From NCBI GenBank assembly GCA_013152715.1, contig JAADFU010000131.1:1-53184 (forward strand): a stretch of 53,184 nucleotides of DNA, in the 5' to 3' direction. Below are positions 23,895-34,027 of this stretch, one piece after another; positions within the stretch are counted from its first letter, which is position 1, and the number at the start of each line of letters is the position of its first letter. Position numbers and translations under genes: made by a program. The DNA comes from Calditrichota bacterium (GTDB taxonomy: Bacteria; Zhuqueibacterota; Zhuqueibacteria; Thermofontimicrobiales; Thermofontimicrobiaceae). The notes under the pieces are model-generated. The model was not told the DNA's origin, ran no database searches, and worked only from the letters and a program-made list of their open reading frames with translations.

Positions 23895-24752
23895 ATGAAA
23901 ACAAAAACCATATTGCTGATTCTGCTCATTTCGTTGCCGCTAATTTTCTCCTGCGCAGCTTTGCAGCAATTGGCAAACGTACAAAAGCCGCAAGTGAAAG
24001 TCGGACAGGTCAGATTGACGAATATCACGTTCGACAAAGTGGATCTGGCAATAGATTTGAACATCACCAACCCGAACCCGGTCGCGGCGACGCTGGCGGG
24101 TTTTGATTACAATTTTTTGCTCAACGGACAATCCTTTCTCACCGGCAATCAGGCAAAGCAAACGACGATCAGCGCCAATGGCCAAAGCACACTGCAAATT
24201 CCGCTGTCGTTGACTTTCAAAAAAATTTACGACACTTACAAATCCCTGAAAAACAGCGACAACGCCGGCTACAAAATCGCCGCCGGGCTCACTTTTGATC
24301 TGCCTATTTTGGGCAAAACGCGCATCCCGGTGCAAAAGACAGGACAATTGCCGCTGGCAAAAATTCCTTCGATCAAGCTATCTTCGCTAAAATTGAAATC
24401 AATCAATTTTTCATCGGCGAAAGTGGAGCTGCAACTCAAAGTCGATAACCCCAACGCGTTTTCGCTCAACATCAACAAATTGAATTATGATTTTTTGGTG
24501 AACAATAAACAGTGGGGCGTGGGACAGATCGCCGAGGCGCTGCAGATTAATCAAAAAGGCAGCAGCATCATCAAAATTCCTCTGTCGCTGAATTTCGTGG
24601 AAATCGGGCGCACCGTGTACAGCATGCTCACCGGGAAATCCGGTTTGAATTACCAGCTCAAAGGAGACGCAGCGTTGACTTCGTCCCTGAAAGTCATGCC
24701 GCAATTGTCGCTGCCGTTCAATCGCACAGGGAATATTAAAATTTCACGGTAA
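23895..24752 (+). CDS. Lipoprotein with two LEA14/WHy-type domains
   Basis: A 285-residue exported lipoprotein with the lipobox Cys at residue 20 (LIFSC). It carries two copies of the LEA type 2/WHy fold: VDLAIDLNITNPNPVAATLAGF and VELQLKVDNPNAFSLNINKL are the repeated strand signatures (NPNP or NPNA). In bacteria these domains occur in stress- or desiccation-linked envelope lipoproteins. It closes the operon; the polA gene converges from the other strand about 30 bases after its stop codon. Confidence 0.88.
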   Translation: MKTKTILLILLISLPLIFSCAALQQLANVQKPQVKVGQVRLTNITFDKVDLAIDLNITNPNPVAATLAGFDYNFLLNGQSFLTGNQAKQTTISANGQSTLQIPLSLTFKKIYDTYKSLKNSDNAGYKIAAGLTFDLPILGKTRIPVQKTGQLPLAKIPSIKLSSLKLKSINFSSAKVELQLKVDNPNAFSLNINKLNYDFLVNNKQWGVGQIAEALQINQKGSSIIKIPLSLNFVEIGRTVYSMLTGKSGLNYQLKGDAALTSSLKVMPQLSLPFNRTGNIKISR

Positions 24753-24785
24753 GATTTGCAAAAACCGCAGAGCTGGCGGAAGCGA

Positions 24786-27512
24786 TCAGTGCGCTTCCAG
24801 CCAGTTCTCCCCTACTCCGATATCCACTTTGATGGGCACGTTCAAGTCAATGGCGCTTTCCATTTCTTCTTTAATCAGCGCTTTCGCCGCGTCCAATTCT
24901 GATTTCGGCACTTCAAAAACGAGTTCGTCGTGCACCTGCATGATCATTTTCGTTTGCAGTTTCTCTTTCTTGATCCGCTCCGAGATGTGAATCATGGCAA
25001 CTTTAATGAGATCCGCGGCACTGCCCTGAATGGGCGTGTTGATGGCATTTCTCTCGGCAAATTCGCGCAACTGGCGATTCTCGCTGTGAATTTCCGGCAA
25101 ATAGCGCCGGCGATTGAGCAACGTGGTTACAAAGCCCTGTTTGCGCGCCAGTTCTTTGCTCTCTTCCATAAATTTTCGAATGCCCGGATAACTGGCAAAA
25201 TAGGTCTGAATGAAGTTCTCGGCTTCTTCGTTGGAGATATTCAGCCGATTTGCCAGACCATAGGTGCCCATGCCGTACATGATGCCGAAATTCACTTCCT
25301 TGGCGCGGCGGCGCATGTCTTCGGTGACTTCCTCGGGCGGGACACTAAAAACCGTCGCCGCAGTGCTACGGTGAATGTCTGCACCATCCTGAAATGCTTT
25401 GATTAAATTTTTGTCGCCGGAAAGGTGCGCCATAATTCGCAACTCGATTTGCGAGTAATCTGCGTCCACTAAAATGTGATTCTTGTCTCCGGGAACAAAA
25501 GCCATGCGAATTTTTCTGCCCAAGTCGGTGCGAATGGGAATGTTCTGCAAATTGGGATCGCTGGACGAAAGTCTCCCTGTCGCTGCAACGGTCTGATTGT
25601 ACGATGTGTGCACTCTGCCGGTTCTTTTATTAATCAAACGAGGCAGCGCATCGACGTAAGTGGATTTCAGTTTGGACAATTGGCGATATTCCAGAATGTA
25701 GCGCGGAAGCTCGTGTTCTTTGGACAATTCTTCGAGCACGCCCACGTCCGTGGAAGGGCCTGTCTTTGTGCGCCGCACGACGCGCAGGTTGAGTCTTTCA
25801 AACAGAACTTCGGACAATTGCTTCGGCGAGTTAATATTGAATTCCAGGCCGGCGATGGAATAAATCTTCTTCACGATTTGATTTAAAAGCTCATCCAATT
25901 CCGCGGACATCTGCTGCAACAACTGAACGTCGAGCGCCACGCCGTTCATTTCCATTTCCATGAGCACGAACAGCAGCGGCAGTTCGACTTTGTCAAACAG
26001 GTCTTTCAAGCCCAATTCCGTTAATTTCGGTTCCAGCATCGTGCGCAGTCTTTGGGTGAAATCGGCATCTTCGCAAGCGTAAAATCCGATTTTGTCCAGC
26101 GGCACTTCCGCCATGCTGATTTGCTTTTTCCCGCTGCCGATGAGCTCTTTGGTGCTCACTTTTTTATAATTGAAATACTGCAGCGACAGCGCATCCAGAT
26201 TGTGTTGCCGCAACGAGGGATTGATGAGATAGCTGGCGACCATGGTGTCAAAATCTACGCCGCTGACTTCCGCGCCGGCATTTTTGAGCACAATCAAATC
26301 GTATTTGATATTTTGACCGCATTTATTTATTTTCTCGTCAAGAAAAATCGGCTGCAATTTTTTAAGTATTTCTTTTTTTGAGAAACCGGTAAAATCCTGA
26401 GTCTGAAATAGATCTCCGGTAGCTCCGCCTTCTCCCTGCAAAATCGGCACGTAAAAAGCCTCGCCTTCCTGCCAACTGAAAGAAAGTCCCACAATCTCCG
26501 CTTTCATGGGATCAACGTCTGTGGTCTCCAGATCCAGCGTAAATTTTTGGCAAGCAGCGAGATCTTTTTTCAATTTTTCCAGTGCCGCGCTGGTGCGAAT
26601 AATTTCATACTTTTGCACAGGTCTTTTTCTCATCGCCGAGGAAAACCGATCCAGCAATGAATTAAATTCCAGCTCTTTCATCAACGCAAATGCCTTTTTT
26701 TCATCAGCTTTTTTGAGCCGGAAATCTTTAACATCAAAGGGGATTTTTTTATTGGCATCTATCGTCACGAGCATTTTTGACAAATATGCCTGCTCTTTGT
26801 ATTTTTCCAACTGACGGCGGATATGTTCGGGCTCGACATCTCTGATGTTCAAGTAAATGTGTTCCAGATCGTGATACTTTTTCAGCAATTTCAACGCATT
26901 CACCGGCCCCACTTTCGGGACGCCGGGTACATTGTCGGACTGGTCGCCCATCAGTGCCAGATAATCGATAATCTGCTCCGGTTTCAATCCCACTTTTTTG
27001 ACAACACCATCCGGATCAAGAATGGTCACATCGACACCGGAACGGCCCGGGTTGTAAATTTTTATTTTCGATGAAACCAACTGCATGAAATCCTTGTCAC
27101 CGGTGACCAAAAATGTCTCCATGCCCATTTTTTCCGCCTTTTTGGCGAGAATTCCCATGACGTCGTCCGCTTCCAGACCGGGCACCTCGATCAGCGGAAT
27201 GTTCAAAACATCGAGCATTTCCCGGATGCGCGGCAATTGATCGACAAGTTCGTCGGGCATCTTTTCGCGAGTGGCTTTGTATTCCGGAAACATCTTGTGG
27301 CGAAAAGTCGGCTCTGGCGTGTCGAAAACTGCTGCTAAAAAATCAGGCCGCTGTTCGTCTAGAATTTTCAAGAGTGACTTTAAAAATAAATACACTGCCC
27401 CGACATTTTCGCCGCGGGTCGTAATGAGCGGATTTCTCTCAATTGCAAAATAAGCGCGATAAATCAGCGCCATGCTGTCAATTAAAAATAATTTTTTTTC
27501 TGTGTCGGTCAT
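24786..27512 (-). CDS. polA: DNA polymerase I
   Basis: A 908-residue three-domain Pol I. The N-terminal 5'-3' exonuclease (residues 1-290) has DSMALIYRAYFA and GLEADDVMG. The 3'-5' exonuclease (about 310-500) keeps its residues: LDLETTDVD (Exo I), NIKYD (Exo II), YACEDAD (Exo III). The polymerase part has DADYSQIELR (motif A), RRRAKEVNFGIMYG (motif B) and MQVHDELVFE (motif C). The start ATG follows AAAGGAAAG. It appears as a single-gene unit converging with the LEA14-like gene. Confidence 0.98.
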   Translation of the reverse strand: MTDTEKKLFLIDSMALIYRAYFAIERNPLITTRGENVGAVYLFLKSLLKILDEQRPDFLAAVFDTPEPTFRHKMFPEYKATREKMPDELVDQLPRIREMLDVLNIPLIEVPGLEADDVMGILAKKAEKMGMETFLVTGDKDFMQLVSSKIKIYNPGRSGVDVTILDPDGVVKKVGLKPEQIIDYLALMGDQSDNVPGVPKVGPVNALKLLKKYHDLEHIYLNIRDVEPEHIRRQLEKYKEQAYLSKMLVTIDANKKIPFDVKDFRLKKADEKKAFALMKELEFNSLLDRFSSAMRKRPVQKYEIIRTSAALEKLKKDLAACQKFTLDLETTDVDPMKAEIVGLSFSWQEGEAFYVPILQGEGGATGDLFQTQDFTGFSKKEILKKLQPIFLDEKINKCGQNIKYDLIVLKNAGAEVSGVDFDTMVASYLINPSLRQHNLDALSLQYFNYKKVSTKELIGSGKKQISMAEVPLDKIGFYACEDADFTQRLRTMLEPKLTELGLKDLFDKVELPLLFVLMEMEMNGVALDVQLLQQMSAELDELLNQIVKKIYSIAGLEFNINSPKQLSEVLFERLNLRVVRRTKTGPSTDVGVLEELSKEHELPRYILEYRQLSKLKSTYVDALPRLINKRTGRVHTSYNQTVAATGRLSSSDPNLQNIPIRTDLGRKIRMAFVPGDKNHILVDADYSQIELRIMAHLSGDKNLIKAFQDGADIHRSTAATVFSVPPEEVTEDMRRRAKEVNFGIMYGMGTYGLANRLNISNEEAENFIQTYFASYPGIRKFMEESKELARKQGFVTTLLNRRRYLPEIHSENRQLREFAERNAINTPIQGSAADLIKVAMIHISERIKKEKLQTKMIMQVHDELVFEVPKSELDAAKALIKEEMESAIDLNVPIKVDIGVGENWLEAH

Positions 27513-27636
27513 TCAACTTTCCTTTATTTTGGTGAAGTGGAATTTCTAATTTAATTTAAAATTTTCACAATGTCAATAAAAATTCAGACTTTCTCAGTCA
27601 TCAGGGCAATTTAAATTTACAAATGAGGGTTTTTGA

Positions 27637-27665
27637 TTGACTATTAGTTAAATATTTCTTATTAT
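27637..27665 (+). promoter_or_regulatory. Predicted sigma-70 promoter with long leader
   Basis: TTGACT at 27637 and TATTAT at 27660 with a 17-base spacer. It would give the DUF3467 gene a leader of about 190 bases, which contains the hairpin at 27721-27750. The rest of the 350-base gap shows nothing further. Confidence 0.45.
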
Positions 27666-27720
27666 TAGACTGCACTGAAAAAGCTAAAATTCAAACTCGC
27701 AAAAATACGGGACGGTAAAC

Positions 27721-27750
27721 CCTTTTAAAAGTTCGAAATCTTTGAAAAGG
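27721..27750. repeat. 30-bp hairpin repeat
   Basis: CCTTTTAAAAG and CTTTGAAAAGG pair with one mismatch around TTCGAAAT. The shape and core match the hairpin at 4574-4606. Confidence 0.5.
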
Positions 27751-27865
27751 CAGACGCAAAAATCTTTTTAAATAAAACGAAAACTTCTCTTGTAATACCA
27801 TCGCTAATTGCAAAAAAAACAGAACCGCAAAATATTAACTGAAATAAAAGAATGAGGTGTTTGCC

Positions 27866-28171
27866 ATGAATCAACAAAAACAACAACAAATTAATATTGA
27901 ATTAGGCGAAAAGGAAGCGGAAGGCATTTATTCAAATCTGGCGTTGATCACGCATTCGCCGGCAGAGTTTGTGATCGATTTTACCCGCATGTTGCCCGGG
28001 GTTCCCAAGACAAAAGTGTACGCGCGCATCATTATGACGCCACAACACGCGAAATCACTGCTTCGGGCGCTGGAAGACAATATCAAAAAGTACGAGGCAA
28101 ATTTCGGGGAAATTCGCATTTTGGGAGACTCAAAATCGAAATCGTTCGGATTCAAACCGCAAAATGAATAA
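27866..28171 (+). CDS. DUF3467 protein
   Basis: A 101-residue cytoplasmic protein. The pattern IYSNLALITHSPAEFVIDFTRMLPG, then AKVYARIIMTPQHAK-like and LLRALEDNIKKYEANFG, is typical of DUF3467, a small conserved family of unknown function widespread in FCB bacteria. I start at ATG 27866, which has GAGGTG 6 bases upstream; the GTG at 27857 lies inside that site. It is close to the beta-barrel candidate downstream (24-base gap). Confidence 0.88.
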   Translation: MNQQKQQQINIELGEKEAEGIYSNLALITHSPAEFVIDFTRMLPGVPKTKVYARIIMTPQHAKSLLRALEDNIKKYEANFGEIRILGDSKSKSFGFKPQNE

Positions 28172-28195
28172 GGCTCAACGGCTATTTTTTGAAAG

Positions 28196-28816
28196 ATGAA
28201 AAAGAGAAATAAAATTAAAAAGAAAATCATTGTCTTATTTTTATTCGTGGCAATGTTGTCGGGATTTTGGGGCAATCGTGCGCACGCGCAGAAAAAGCGG
28301 GGATCGGCATCGATCGGATTTGGTGTGGAAATGGGACAGTGGCTCCCCTCGCGACTCACTGACAACGCTGAGCTTTCGTCGCTGAAATCCGCCAGGCAAA
28401 ATCCTTACGTCGGCATTGTTATTCTGAAGCCGTGGCGCAGTTTTGCGCTCCGTTTCAGTGGCGGCTATTGGGAATATCACGGCGAAAAATCCAAAAGCCT
28501 GCTGCAGATCAGTTCGGTCGCAATGGACATGAAATATTCCATGCTTGCGGACATCTGGTTTTCTCCCTACGTTATTTACGGCATTGGATGGTTTTTAGGG
28601 AACGAGCATACTCTTGACGACCCGGATTTTTCCTATTTGCAAAATCCGGAATTGGGACTGGGATTTAATGTCGGCGCCGGCTTCGATTTTAGAATTTACA
28701 AATTCAACATCGCTGTGGAATTCAAATATCATTACGTTACTTTCAGTCAAATCATAGGTCCGACAGACAACTTCAGCGGTCCCAAAATCAGCGTGCAGGG
28801 GATATATTTTTTTTAG
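28196..28816 (+). CDS. Probable outer-membrane beta-barrel protein
   Basis: A 206-residue exported protein with a strongly basic start, a hydrophobic stretch and a signal-peptidase site near AHA-QKK (residues 29-31). The mature part alternates polar and hydrophobic residues in beta strands with Gly/Tyr/Trp girdles and ends with Phe (VQGIYFF), as outer-membrane barrels do. I recognise no named family. It lies between DUF3467 and a serine-hydrolase lipoprotein, on the same strand. Confidence 0.7.
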   Translation: MKKRNKIKKKIIVLFLFVAMLSGFWGNRAHAQKKRGSASIGFGVEMGQWLPSRLTDNAELSSLKSARQNPYVGIVILKPWRSFALRFSGGYWEYHGEKSKSLLQISSVAMDMKYSMLADIWFSPYVIYGIGWFLGNEHTLDDPDFSYLQNPELGLGFNVGAGFDFRIYKFNIAVEFKYHYVTFSQIIGPTDNFSGPKISVQGIYFF

Positions 28817-28893
28817 ATTGAACAAATCCAAATCAGCAGTTTTTGAGGCTCAATTTCTGGCAAAATTATTCGGTAAAACAACGGAAAGAACAA

Positions 28894-29964
28894 ATGAACA
28901 AGCTACTGAAAATTTTCCTGCTATTGTCAATTCTCTCTCTCTCTTTTTGCGCCAGAACTCCGGAAGAAAAAATCAATCGCTGGATGGCGATGTATTCCGG
29001 CAGCGATTCGCCTGGCGCCGCTCTGATGGTCGTCAAAAACGGCGCACCGATTTTAGTGAAAACTTACGGCATGGCGGACGTCGAAAATCAAGTTCCAGTG
29101 ACGCCGGAAACAAATTTTCGGCTCGCATCAGTGACAAAACAGTTCACAGCGATGTGCATTCTCATGCTCATGGAGCAGGGCAAATTGTCCGAGACACAGA
29201 CTTTGCAGGACATTTTTCCCGACTTCCCCGACTACGGGAAAAAGATCACCATTCACAATCTTATTCATCACACCTCAGGTTTAATTGACTACGAATCTCT
29301 CATTCCCGATTCTGCCACAGAACAAGTTCTCGATCGCGATGTGCTGGAAATGATGAAAGCGCAGGACTCGACATATTTTGCGCCAGGCACGAAGTATCAA
29401 TACAGTAACACCGGCTACGCTGTGCTGGCGATGATCATCGAAAAAATTTCAGGGCAGCGTTTTGCTGATTTTTTGCGGGAAAATATCTTCCTAAAAATTG
29501 GCATGAAAAATACCGTCGCCTACGAAAAAGGAATCTCTACGGTCGAAAATCGCGCCTACGGTTATGCGCTGGAAAACGGAGAACTTGTGCCCAAAGATCA
29601 GAGTCTGACCAGCGCCGTACTCGGAGACGGAGGCATCTACTCGTCGGTGCCCGATTTGTACAAATGGGACCAGGCGCTGTACACGGAGACACTTGTGTCT
29701 TCCGCATCTCTGAAATTCGCTTTCACGCCTGACACTTTGCTCGACGGCACGCCGACAATTTACGGTTTCGGCTGGCGCATTGACAAATTTCTGGGACATC
29801 GCCGCATTCACCACACCGGGCAGACATGCGGCTTCACGACAATCATCCAGCGTTTTCCCGATGACCGATTTAGCATAATTATTTTAACGAATAGAAATAA
29901 GCCGATGCTGAATGAAGTGGCGGAAAAAATTGCCCGTTTGTATTTGGGGAAAAATCAGAAATAA
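28894..29964 (+). CDS. Serine beta-lactamase-like (class C/esterase) lipoprotein
   Basis: A 356-residue protein of the beta-lactamase/D-alanyl-D-alanine carboxypeptidase-like serine hydrolase family (PF00144). The active site is SVTK in RLASVTKQF, the second motif is YSN in YQYSNTGYA, and the third is HTG in HHTGQTCGF. A lipobox (LSFC) marks it as an envelope lipoprotein. ATG 28894 gives this clean signal and has GGAAAG upstream; a longer reading from 28843 adds 17 residues that break it. The substrate is unknown; a peptidase or esterase is more likely than true beta-lactam resistance. Confidence 0.92.
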   Translation: MNKLLKIFLLLSILSLSFCARTPEEKINRWMAMYSGSDSPGAALMVVKNGAPILVKTYGMADVENQVPVTPETNFRLASVTKQFTAMCILMLMEQGKLSETQTLQDIFPDFPDYGKKITIHNLIHHTSGLIDYESLIPDSATEQVLDRDVLEMMKAQDSTYFAPGTKYQYSNTGYAVLAMIIEKISGQRFADFLRENIFLKIGMKNTVAYEKGISTVENRAYGYALENGELVPKDQSLTSAVLGDGGIYSSVPDLYKWDQALYTETLVSSASLKFAFTPDTLLDGTPTIYGFGWRIDKFLGHRRIHHTGQTCGFTTIIQRFPDDRFSIIILTNRNKPMLNEVAEKIARLYLGKNQK

Positions 29965-30026
29965 TCGCTTGCCAGCGACTTACCCTTGAAAATATTTTTT
30001 TTCACAAAAATAATCGGAGCTGAAAA

Positions 30027-31055
30027 ATGGTCTGGGAACAGAGATGGCATCCGCTGAGGGAAGAATGGATCATTGTGGCGGCGCACCGACAGGACAGGCC
30101 CTGGATCGGAGACACCGTTCGTCAGCCGCAAACTCAACTACCGCCGTACGATCCGAACTGTTATTTCTGCCCGGGAAACATACGCGTGAGCGGCGAGCAA
30201 AATCCCGACTACAAGCAAACTTTCGTCTTTGACAATGACCATGCCTGCGTTTCTTTTGATGCGCCAAATGTGCCAGAACTCACCGACTCCATTTACAAAC
30301 GCAAACCGGCGCGCGGTATCGCACGCGTCGTCTGCTACAGTCCGCGCCACGACTTGACACTCGCCGAACTGGAAACTTCGGAAATCATCACGCTGCTGAA
30401 AGTGTGGCAGCAGCAATATCTCGAATTGGGCGCGCATCCTGAAATCAATCATGTGCTCATTTTTGAAAACAAGGGCGAAGTCGTCGGCGTATCCAATCCG
30501 CACCCGCATTGTCAAATTTACGCGACAAATTTCATTTTCAAATACATCGAGACCGAAGCCCGGGTGTGCGAGCGGCATTTTGCTGACACTGGCAGAATTC
30601 TATTTCAGGATATTTTAAGAACGGAAAAAGAAGATGGCAGACGCATCATTTGCGAAAACGAAACGGTGATCGCTTTCATGCCCTATTTCGCGCGCTACGC
30701 TTACGAGGTTTTTGTCGCGCCGAAAAAGACGCACCCTCATTTGGCCGCTCTTTCCAATGACGAATTAAATGATCTCGCTGACATCCTACAGCAAATTCTC
30801 ATCAAATTTGACAATTTGTGGCAAATGCCATTCCCTTACGTCATGGCATTGCATCAGGCGCCGACGGACGGGGAAAAATATGATAATTTTCATTTTCACA
30901 TTGAATTTCACCCGCCGCTGCGCAAACCCAATCTGCTGAAATATCTGGCAGGACCGGAAATCGGCGGCGGGAATTTTCTCAGCGACACGTCACCCGAAGA
31001 AAAAGCAAAAGAATTGAAGCGACTGCCGACACTTCATTACAAGCTACAAAATTGA
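30027..31055 (+). CDS. galT: Galactose-1-phosphate uridylyltransferase
   Basis: A 342-residue GalT-family enzyme, exchanging UMP between UDP-glucose and galactose-1-phosphate. The active-site motif HPH is seen in [11 protein letters not shown]; the zinc residues CYFCPG near residue 50 and the C-terminal [10 protein letters not shown] segment fit the family. A GGAG ribosome site precedes the ATG. It is the first of three close genes with an IMPase-like phosphatase (36-base gap) and a GHMP kinase. Related enzymes use other nucleotides or sugars, so the exact substrate is less certain than the family. Confidence 0.93.
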   Translation: MVWEQRWHPLREEWIIVAAHRQDRPWIGDTVRQPQTQLPPYDPNCYFCPGNIRVSGEQNPDYKQTFVFDNDHACVSFDAPNVPELTDSIYKRKPARGIARVVCYSPRHDLTLAELETSEIITLLKVWQQQYLELGAHPEINHVLIFENKGEVVGVSNPHPHCQIYATNFIFKYIETEARVCERHFADTGRILFQDILRTEKEDGRRIICENETVIAFMPYFARYAYEVFVAPKKTHPHLAALSNDELNDLADILQQILIKFDNLWQMPFPYVMALHQAPTDGEKYDNFHFHIEFHPPLRKPNLLKYLAGPEIGGGNFLSDTSPEEKAKELKRLPTLHYKLQN

Positions 31056-31091
31056 CAAAAACAGATTTCAAGAAACAGAAAAGGAGTCCTC

Positions 31092-32102
31092 TTGCTGACA
31101 ATCGAATCATTGCTCCCACATCTTTTGCAAATTCACGCTGAAATCAGAGATGAGATCATTGCATCCTGCGAAAAACTTTCCATTGATCAGATGGCGCAAA
31201 TTCATCACGAATCTTCCAGCGACACGATTTACGCCATCGACCGCATTAGCGAGGATTTGATTCTGGAATTATTCTCGGAAAAAATTGCAGCGCAAGCGCC
31301 GATTGTGCTCATTGCCGAAGGCATCGGAGACGGGAAGGTCGTTCTTCCCGCCAGCGCCAAAGAAGAAGATGCCCAGTGGCGAATTATCATCGACCCCATC
31401 GACGGCACCCGGGAAATCATGTACCAGAAACGCAGCGCCTGGATTCTCACCGGCGTGGCGCCAAACAAAGGGGAGAATACCAATTTGCAGGACATCGAAT
31501 TAGCAGTGCAGACGGAAATTCCGCTGGTCAAGCAGCATCTGTGCGACGTGCTCTGGGCGCAAAAAGGACAAGGCGTGCAAGCGGAACGATACGACCGATT
31601 GAGCCAAAAATCCGTTTCGCTTGCGCTACAGCCATCGACAGCGGACACAATTGCGCACGGTTTTGCCATGATCTCGCGTTTTTTCCCCGGCGCGCGGGAT
31701 GTGCTGGCTGAAATTGACGAGGAACTGATTCGTGCCGTTCTGGGGCCTGTCCAAAAAGGAAAAACTCATTGTTTCGAAGATCAATATCTTTCCACCGGCG
31801 GCCAGATTTACGAACTCATCGCCGGCCACGATCGTTTCAACGCAGACATCAGGCCTTTGATGGACAAAGTTCTTGCGAAACAGGGATTCGAGCTGGGAAT
31901 TTGTTGCCATCCGTACGATATTTGCACGGAACTCATCGCACGGGAAGCAGGCGTCGTCATTACCGACGAATACGGCCAGCCGCTGCGCACAAAGCTGGAC
32001 GTGGACGAAAATTTGTGCTGGATCGGCTACGCCAATGAAAAAATCCGCGCCGCCCTCGAGCCAGTTTTACAGCGAATTTTAAAAAAACGTGATTTGATTT
32101 GA
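31092..32102 (+). CDS. Inositol monophosphatase/FBPase-family phosphatase
   Basis: A 336-residue protein of the lithium-sensitive sugar-phosphatase superfamily. The metal motifs are AEGIGDG (Glu), [10 protein letters not shown] (Asp-Pro-Ile-Asp-Gly-Thr) and [15 protein letters not shown] (second Asp). It is longer than IMPase (about 260 residues) because of inserts after the DPIDGT motif. The TTG start follows GGAG at the correct distance. The neighbours, GalT and a sugar kinase, suggest that its substrate is a sugar phosphate in the same route rather than inositol phosphate; this is inference. Confidence 0.82.
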   Translation: MLTIESLLPHLLQIHAEIRDEIIASCEKLSIDQMAQIHHESSSDTIYAIDRISEDLILELFSEKIAAQAPIVLIAEGIGDGKVVLPASAKEEDAQWRIIIDPIDGTREIMYQKRSAWILTGVAPNKGENTNLQDIELAVQTEIPLVKQHLCDVLWAQKGQGVQAERYDRLSQKSVSLALQPSTADTIAHGFAMISRFFPGARDVLAEIDEELIRAVLGPVQKGKTHCFEDQYLSTGGQIYELIAGHDRFNADIRPLMDKVLAKQGFELGICCHPYDICTELIAREAGVVITDEYGQPLRTKLDVDENLCWIGYANEKIRAALEPVLQRILKKRDLI

Positions 32103-32121
32103 TATTTTTGGAACTCCACCC

Positions 32122-33576
32122 ATGAAAATTTTGTCCGGAAAAACTCAGGCGCTGCCAGATGTGGAGAAATTCATCTCCGATTTCGGCGTATCACTTTCAC
32201 AAGGAAAAGCGTTTGGTTTTGATTCAAGCCAGCCGATTACGATCACGCGCGCGCCCGGCAGACTCGACGTCATGGGCGGCATTGCCGATTACTCCGGCGC
32301 GCTGGTTTTGCAAATGCCCATCAGAGAAGCCACGATTTGCGCCATTCAAGCGCGCTCGGATCGCCAAATCCGAATCACCAGCTTGAATCGAAAGAATTCC
32401 GCGCACGATGCTGAATTTGAAATTTCTTTGGATTATTTTTTTCAGGGAAAAACTCCCATTGCTTACGAAGACGCGCAGCAATTTTTTCAACAAAATGAAA
32501 AAACGTCATGGGCAGCCTACGTCGCCGGAGCGTTTTTAGTTCTGGCACAAGAAAAAAACTTTCATTTCCCACACGGCGCAACGCTGCTCATTCGCTCCAA
32601 TGTCCCGGAGGGAAAAGGCGTCAGTTCCTCAGCAGCGCTGGAAGTTGCAGCGATGGAAGCGATTGCTGCTCTGTACAATTTCTCCCTGACGCCGGAAGAG
32701 ATTGCCCTGTTGTGCCAAAAAGTGGAAAATTTTATCGTGGGCGCGCCCTGCGGCGTGATGGATCAGATGACGGCGGTTTTCGGCAGGGAAAATGAATTGA
32801 TGGCGCTGCTCTGCCAACCGGCGCAATTATTAGCACCTGTCAAAATTCCGGACGAAATCGAATTTTTCGGACTGGATTCTGGCGTGCGCCATTCTGTTTC
32901 CGGAGCGGATTACACTTCTGTCCGCGTCGGCGCTTTCATGGGCTATCGTATCATTGCAGAACTTGCCGGGCTGAAAATTAGTGCGGAAAAGGGAAAAACC
33001 AGAATCAATGACCCGCGCTGGCACGGCTATCTCGCAAATTTGTCTCCTTCTATTTTTGAGCAATTTCTTGCACAACAGTTACCGCCGGAAATTAAGGGTA
33101 GCGAATTTCTTGAAAAATACGGCGGCATCACCGACCCGGTCACTCAAGTTAATCCCGGGCGCACTTACGCCGTTCTCAATCCGACGAAGCATCCGATTTA
33201 TGAAAATTTTCGCGTGAAGGCTTTTGCCAACCTGATCGAAAAACCAGTGAGTGAGAAAACGCTGCATATTTTGGGAGAGCTCATGTACCAATCCCACGCC
33301 GGCTATTCTGCTTGCGGCCTTGGCTCTGATGCCACGGACTTGCTCGTCGAACTGGCGCGGCAATCCGAAACGAACAGCGCAATTTTCGGCGCAAAAATCA
33401 CCGGCGGCGGCAGCGGCGGCACGGTTGCCCTGCTCAGTAAAAAATCTGCTCTCGAATCAGTAGAAAAACTGCGCCAACAATTTCTTCAAAAAACCGGATA
33501 CAGTCCCTATTTGTTTCAGGGATCATCGCCGGGCTCTCGCTGGTTCGGTAGAATGAAAATTAAATTGATCGAATGA
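32122..33576 (+). CDS. GHMP-family sugar kinase (galactokinase/arabinokinase-like)
   Basis: A 484-residue GHMP kinase. The substrate-loop start is APGRLDVMGGIADYSG, the ATP loop is VPEGKGVSSSAALE, and motif 3 is KITGGGSGGTVALL. The MGGIADYSGALVLQMPI wording is closer to the C-terminal kinase of plant L-arabinokinase than to E. coli GalK (which has xGEHTDYNxG). GAPCGVMDQ and GLGSDATDLL agree with that. So galactose, arabinose or a related sugar could be phosphorylated at C1 and passed to the neighbouring GalT. It is the last gene of the galT run; the next gene is glgC. Confidence 0.87.
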   Translation: MKILSGKTQALPDVEKFISDFGVSLSQGKAFGFDSSQPITITRAPGRLDVMGGIADYSGALVLQMPIREATICAIQARSDRQIRITSLNRKNSAHDAEFEISLDYFFQGKTPIAYEDAQQFFQQNEKTSWAAYVAGAFLVLAQEKNFHFPHGATLLIRSNVPEGKGVSSSAALEVAAMEAIAALYNFSLTPEEIALLCQKVENFIVGAPCGVMDQMTAVFGRENELMALLCQPAQLLAPVKIPDEIEFFGLDSGVRHSVSGADYTSVRVGAFMGYRIIAELAGLKISAEKGKTRINDPRWHGYLANLSPSIFEQFLAQQLPPEIKGSEFLEKYGGITDPVTQVNPGRTYAVLNPTKHPIYENFRVKAFANLIEKPVSEKTLHILGELMYQSHAGYSACGLGSDATDLLVELARQSETNSAIFGAKITGGGSGGTVALLSKKSALESVEKLRQQFLQKTGYSPYLFQGSSPGSRWFGRMKIKLIE

Positions 33577-34027
33577 GAAAATAACTTCGGCTTCAAATAA
33601 TCGGACTTTGAATTCCGGCTTCTTTTTTGGCAAAAGCAAGTGATGAATTAATAGCGATTGGTTTAGCGAAGAGATTGTTCCGTAAATTCAGCTCAATAAT
33701 GCCAGATAAAGAACAAGCTAATTTTTTTGAAAATTGCTGGACGAATTTTGTAATTCATGATTCGTCTGGCAAAGTTGTTCGCCTTTTTCGCAGAATGAAT
33801 GAAATTAATCCGACAAAAACTCTGCTTTGGCGGCATTTTTCTATTGACATTTATCAGAATTCTATTATTTTGAGTAAAGGGCACCTTTCAACTCCGCTTG
33901 CAAGCAGCGGCATAGGAGGCGAGGCGCTGATTTGATTTCTCAATTTGGTAAAAATGAAATCTTGTTGTTGAAGCAGTCCATTCTAAAAAGTATTCGAGAT
34001 GAGCAGATAACCAATTGGAGCGCAAAG
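33577..34027. other. Intergenic stretch before glgC
   Basis: About 450 bases. Two weak readings exist: an ORF from a TTG at 33627 to 33935, and in-frame sequence ahead of the glgC ATG at 34028. Neither has a family signature or ribosome site. A promoter for glgC should lie here but was not identified. Confidence 0.4.

Noticed and set aside
33627-33935. 102-codon ORF before glgC
   Set aside because: TTG start without ribosome site, no family signature, and the neighbouring frame also reads open by chance. A decayed gene cannot be ruled out.
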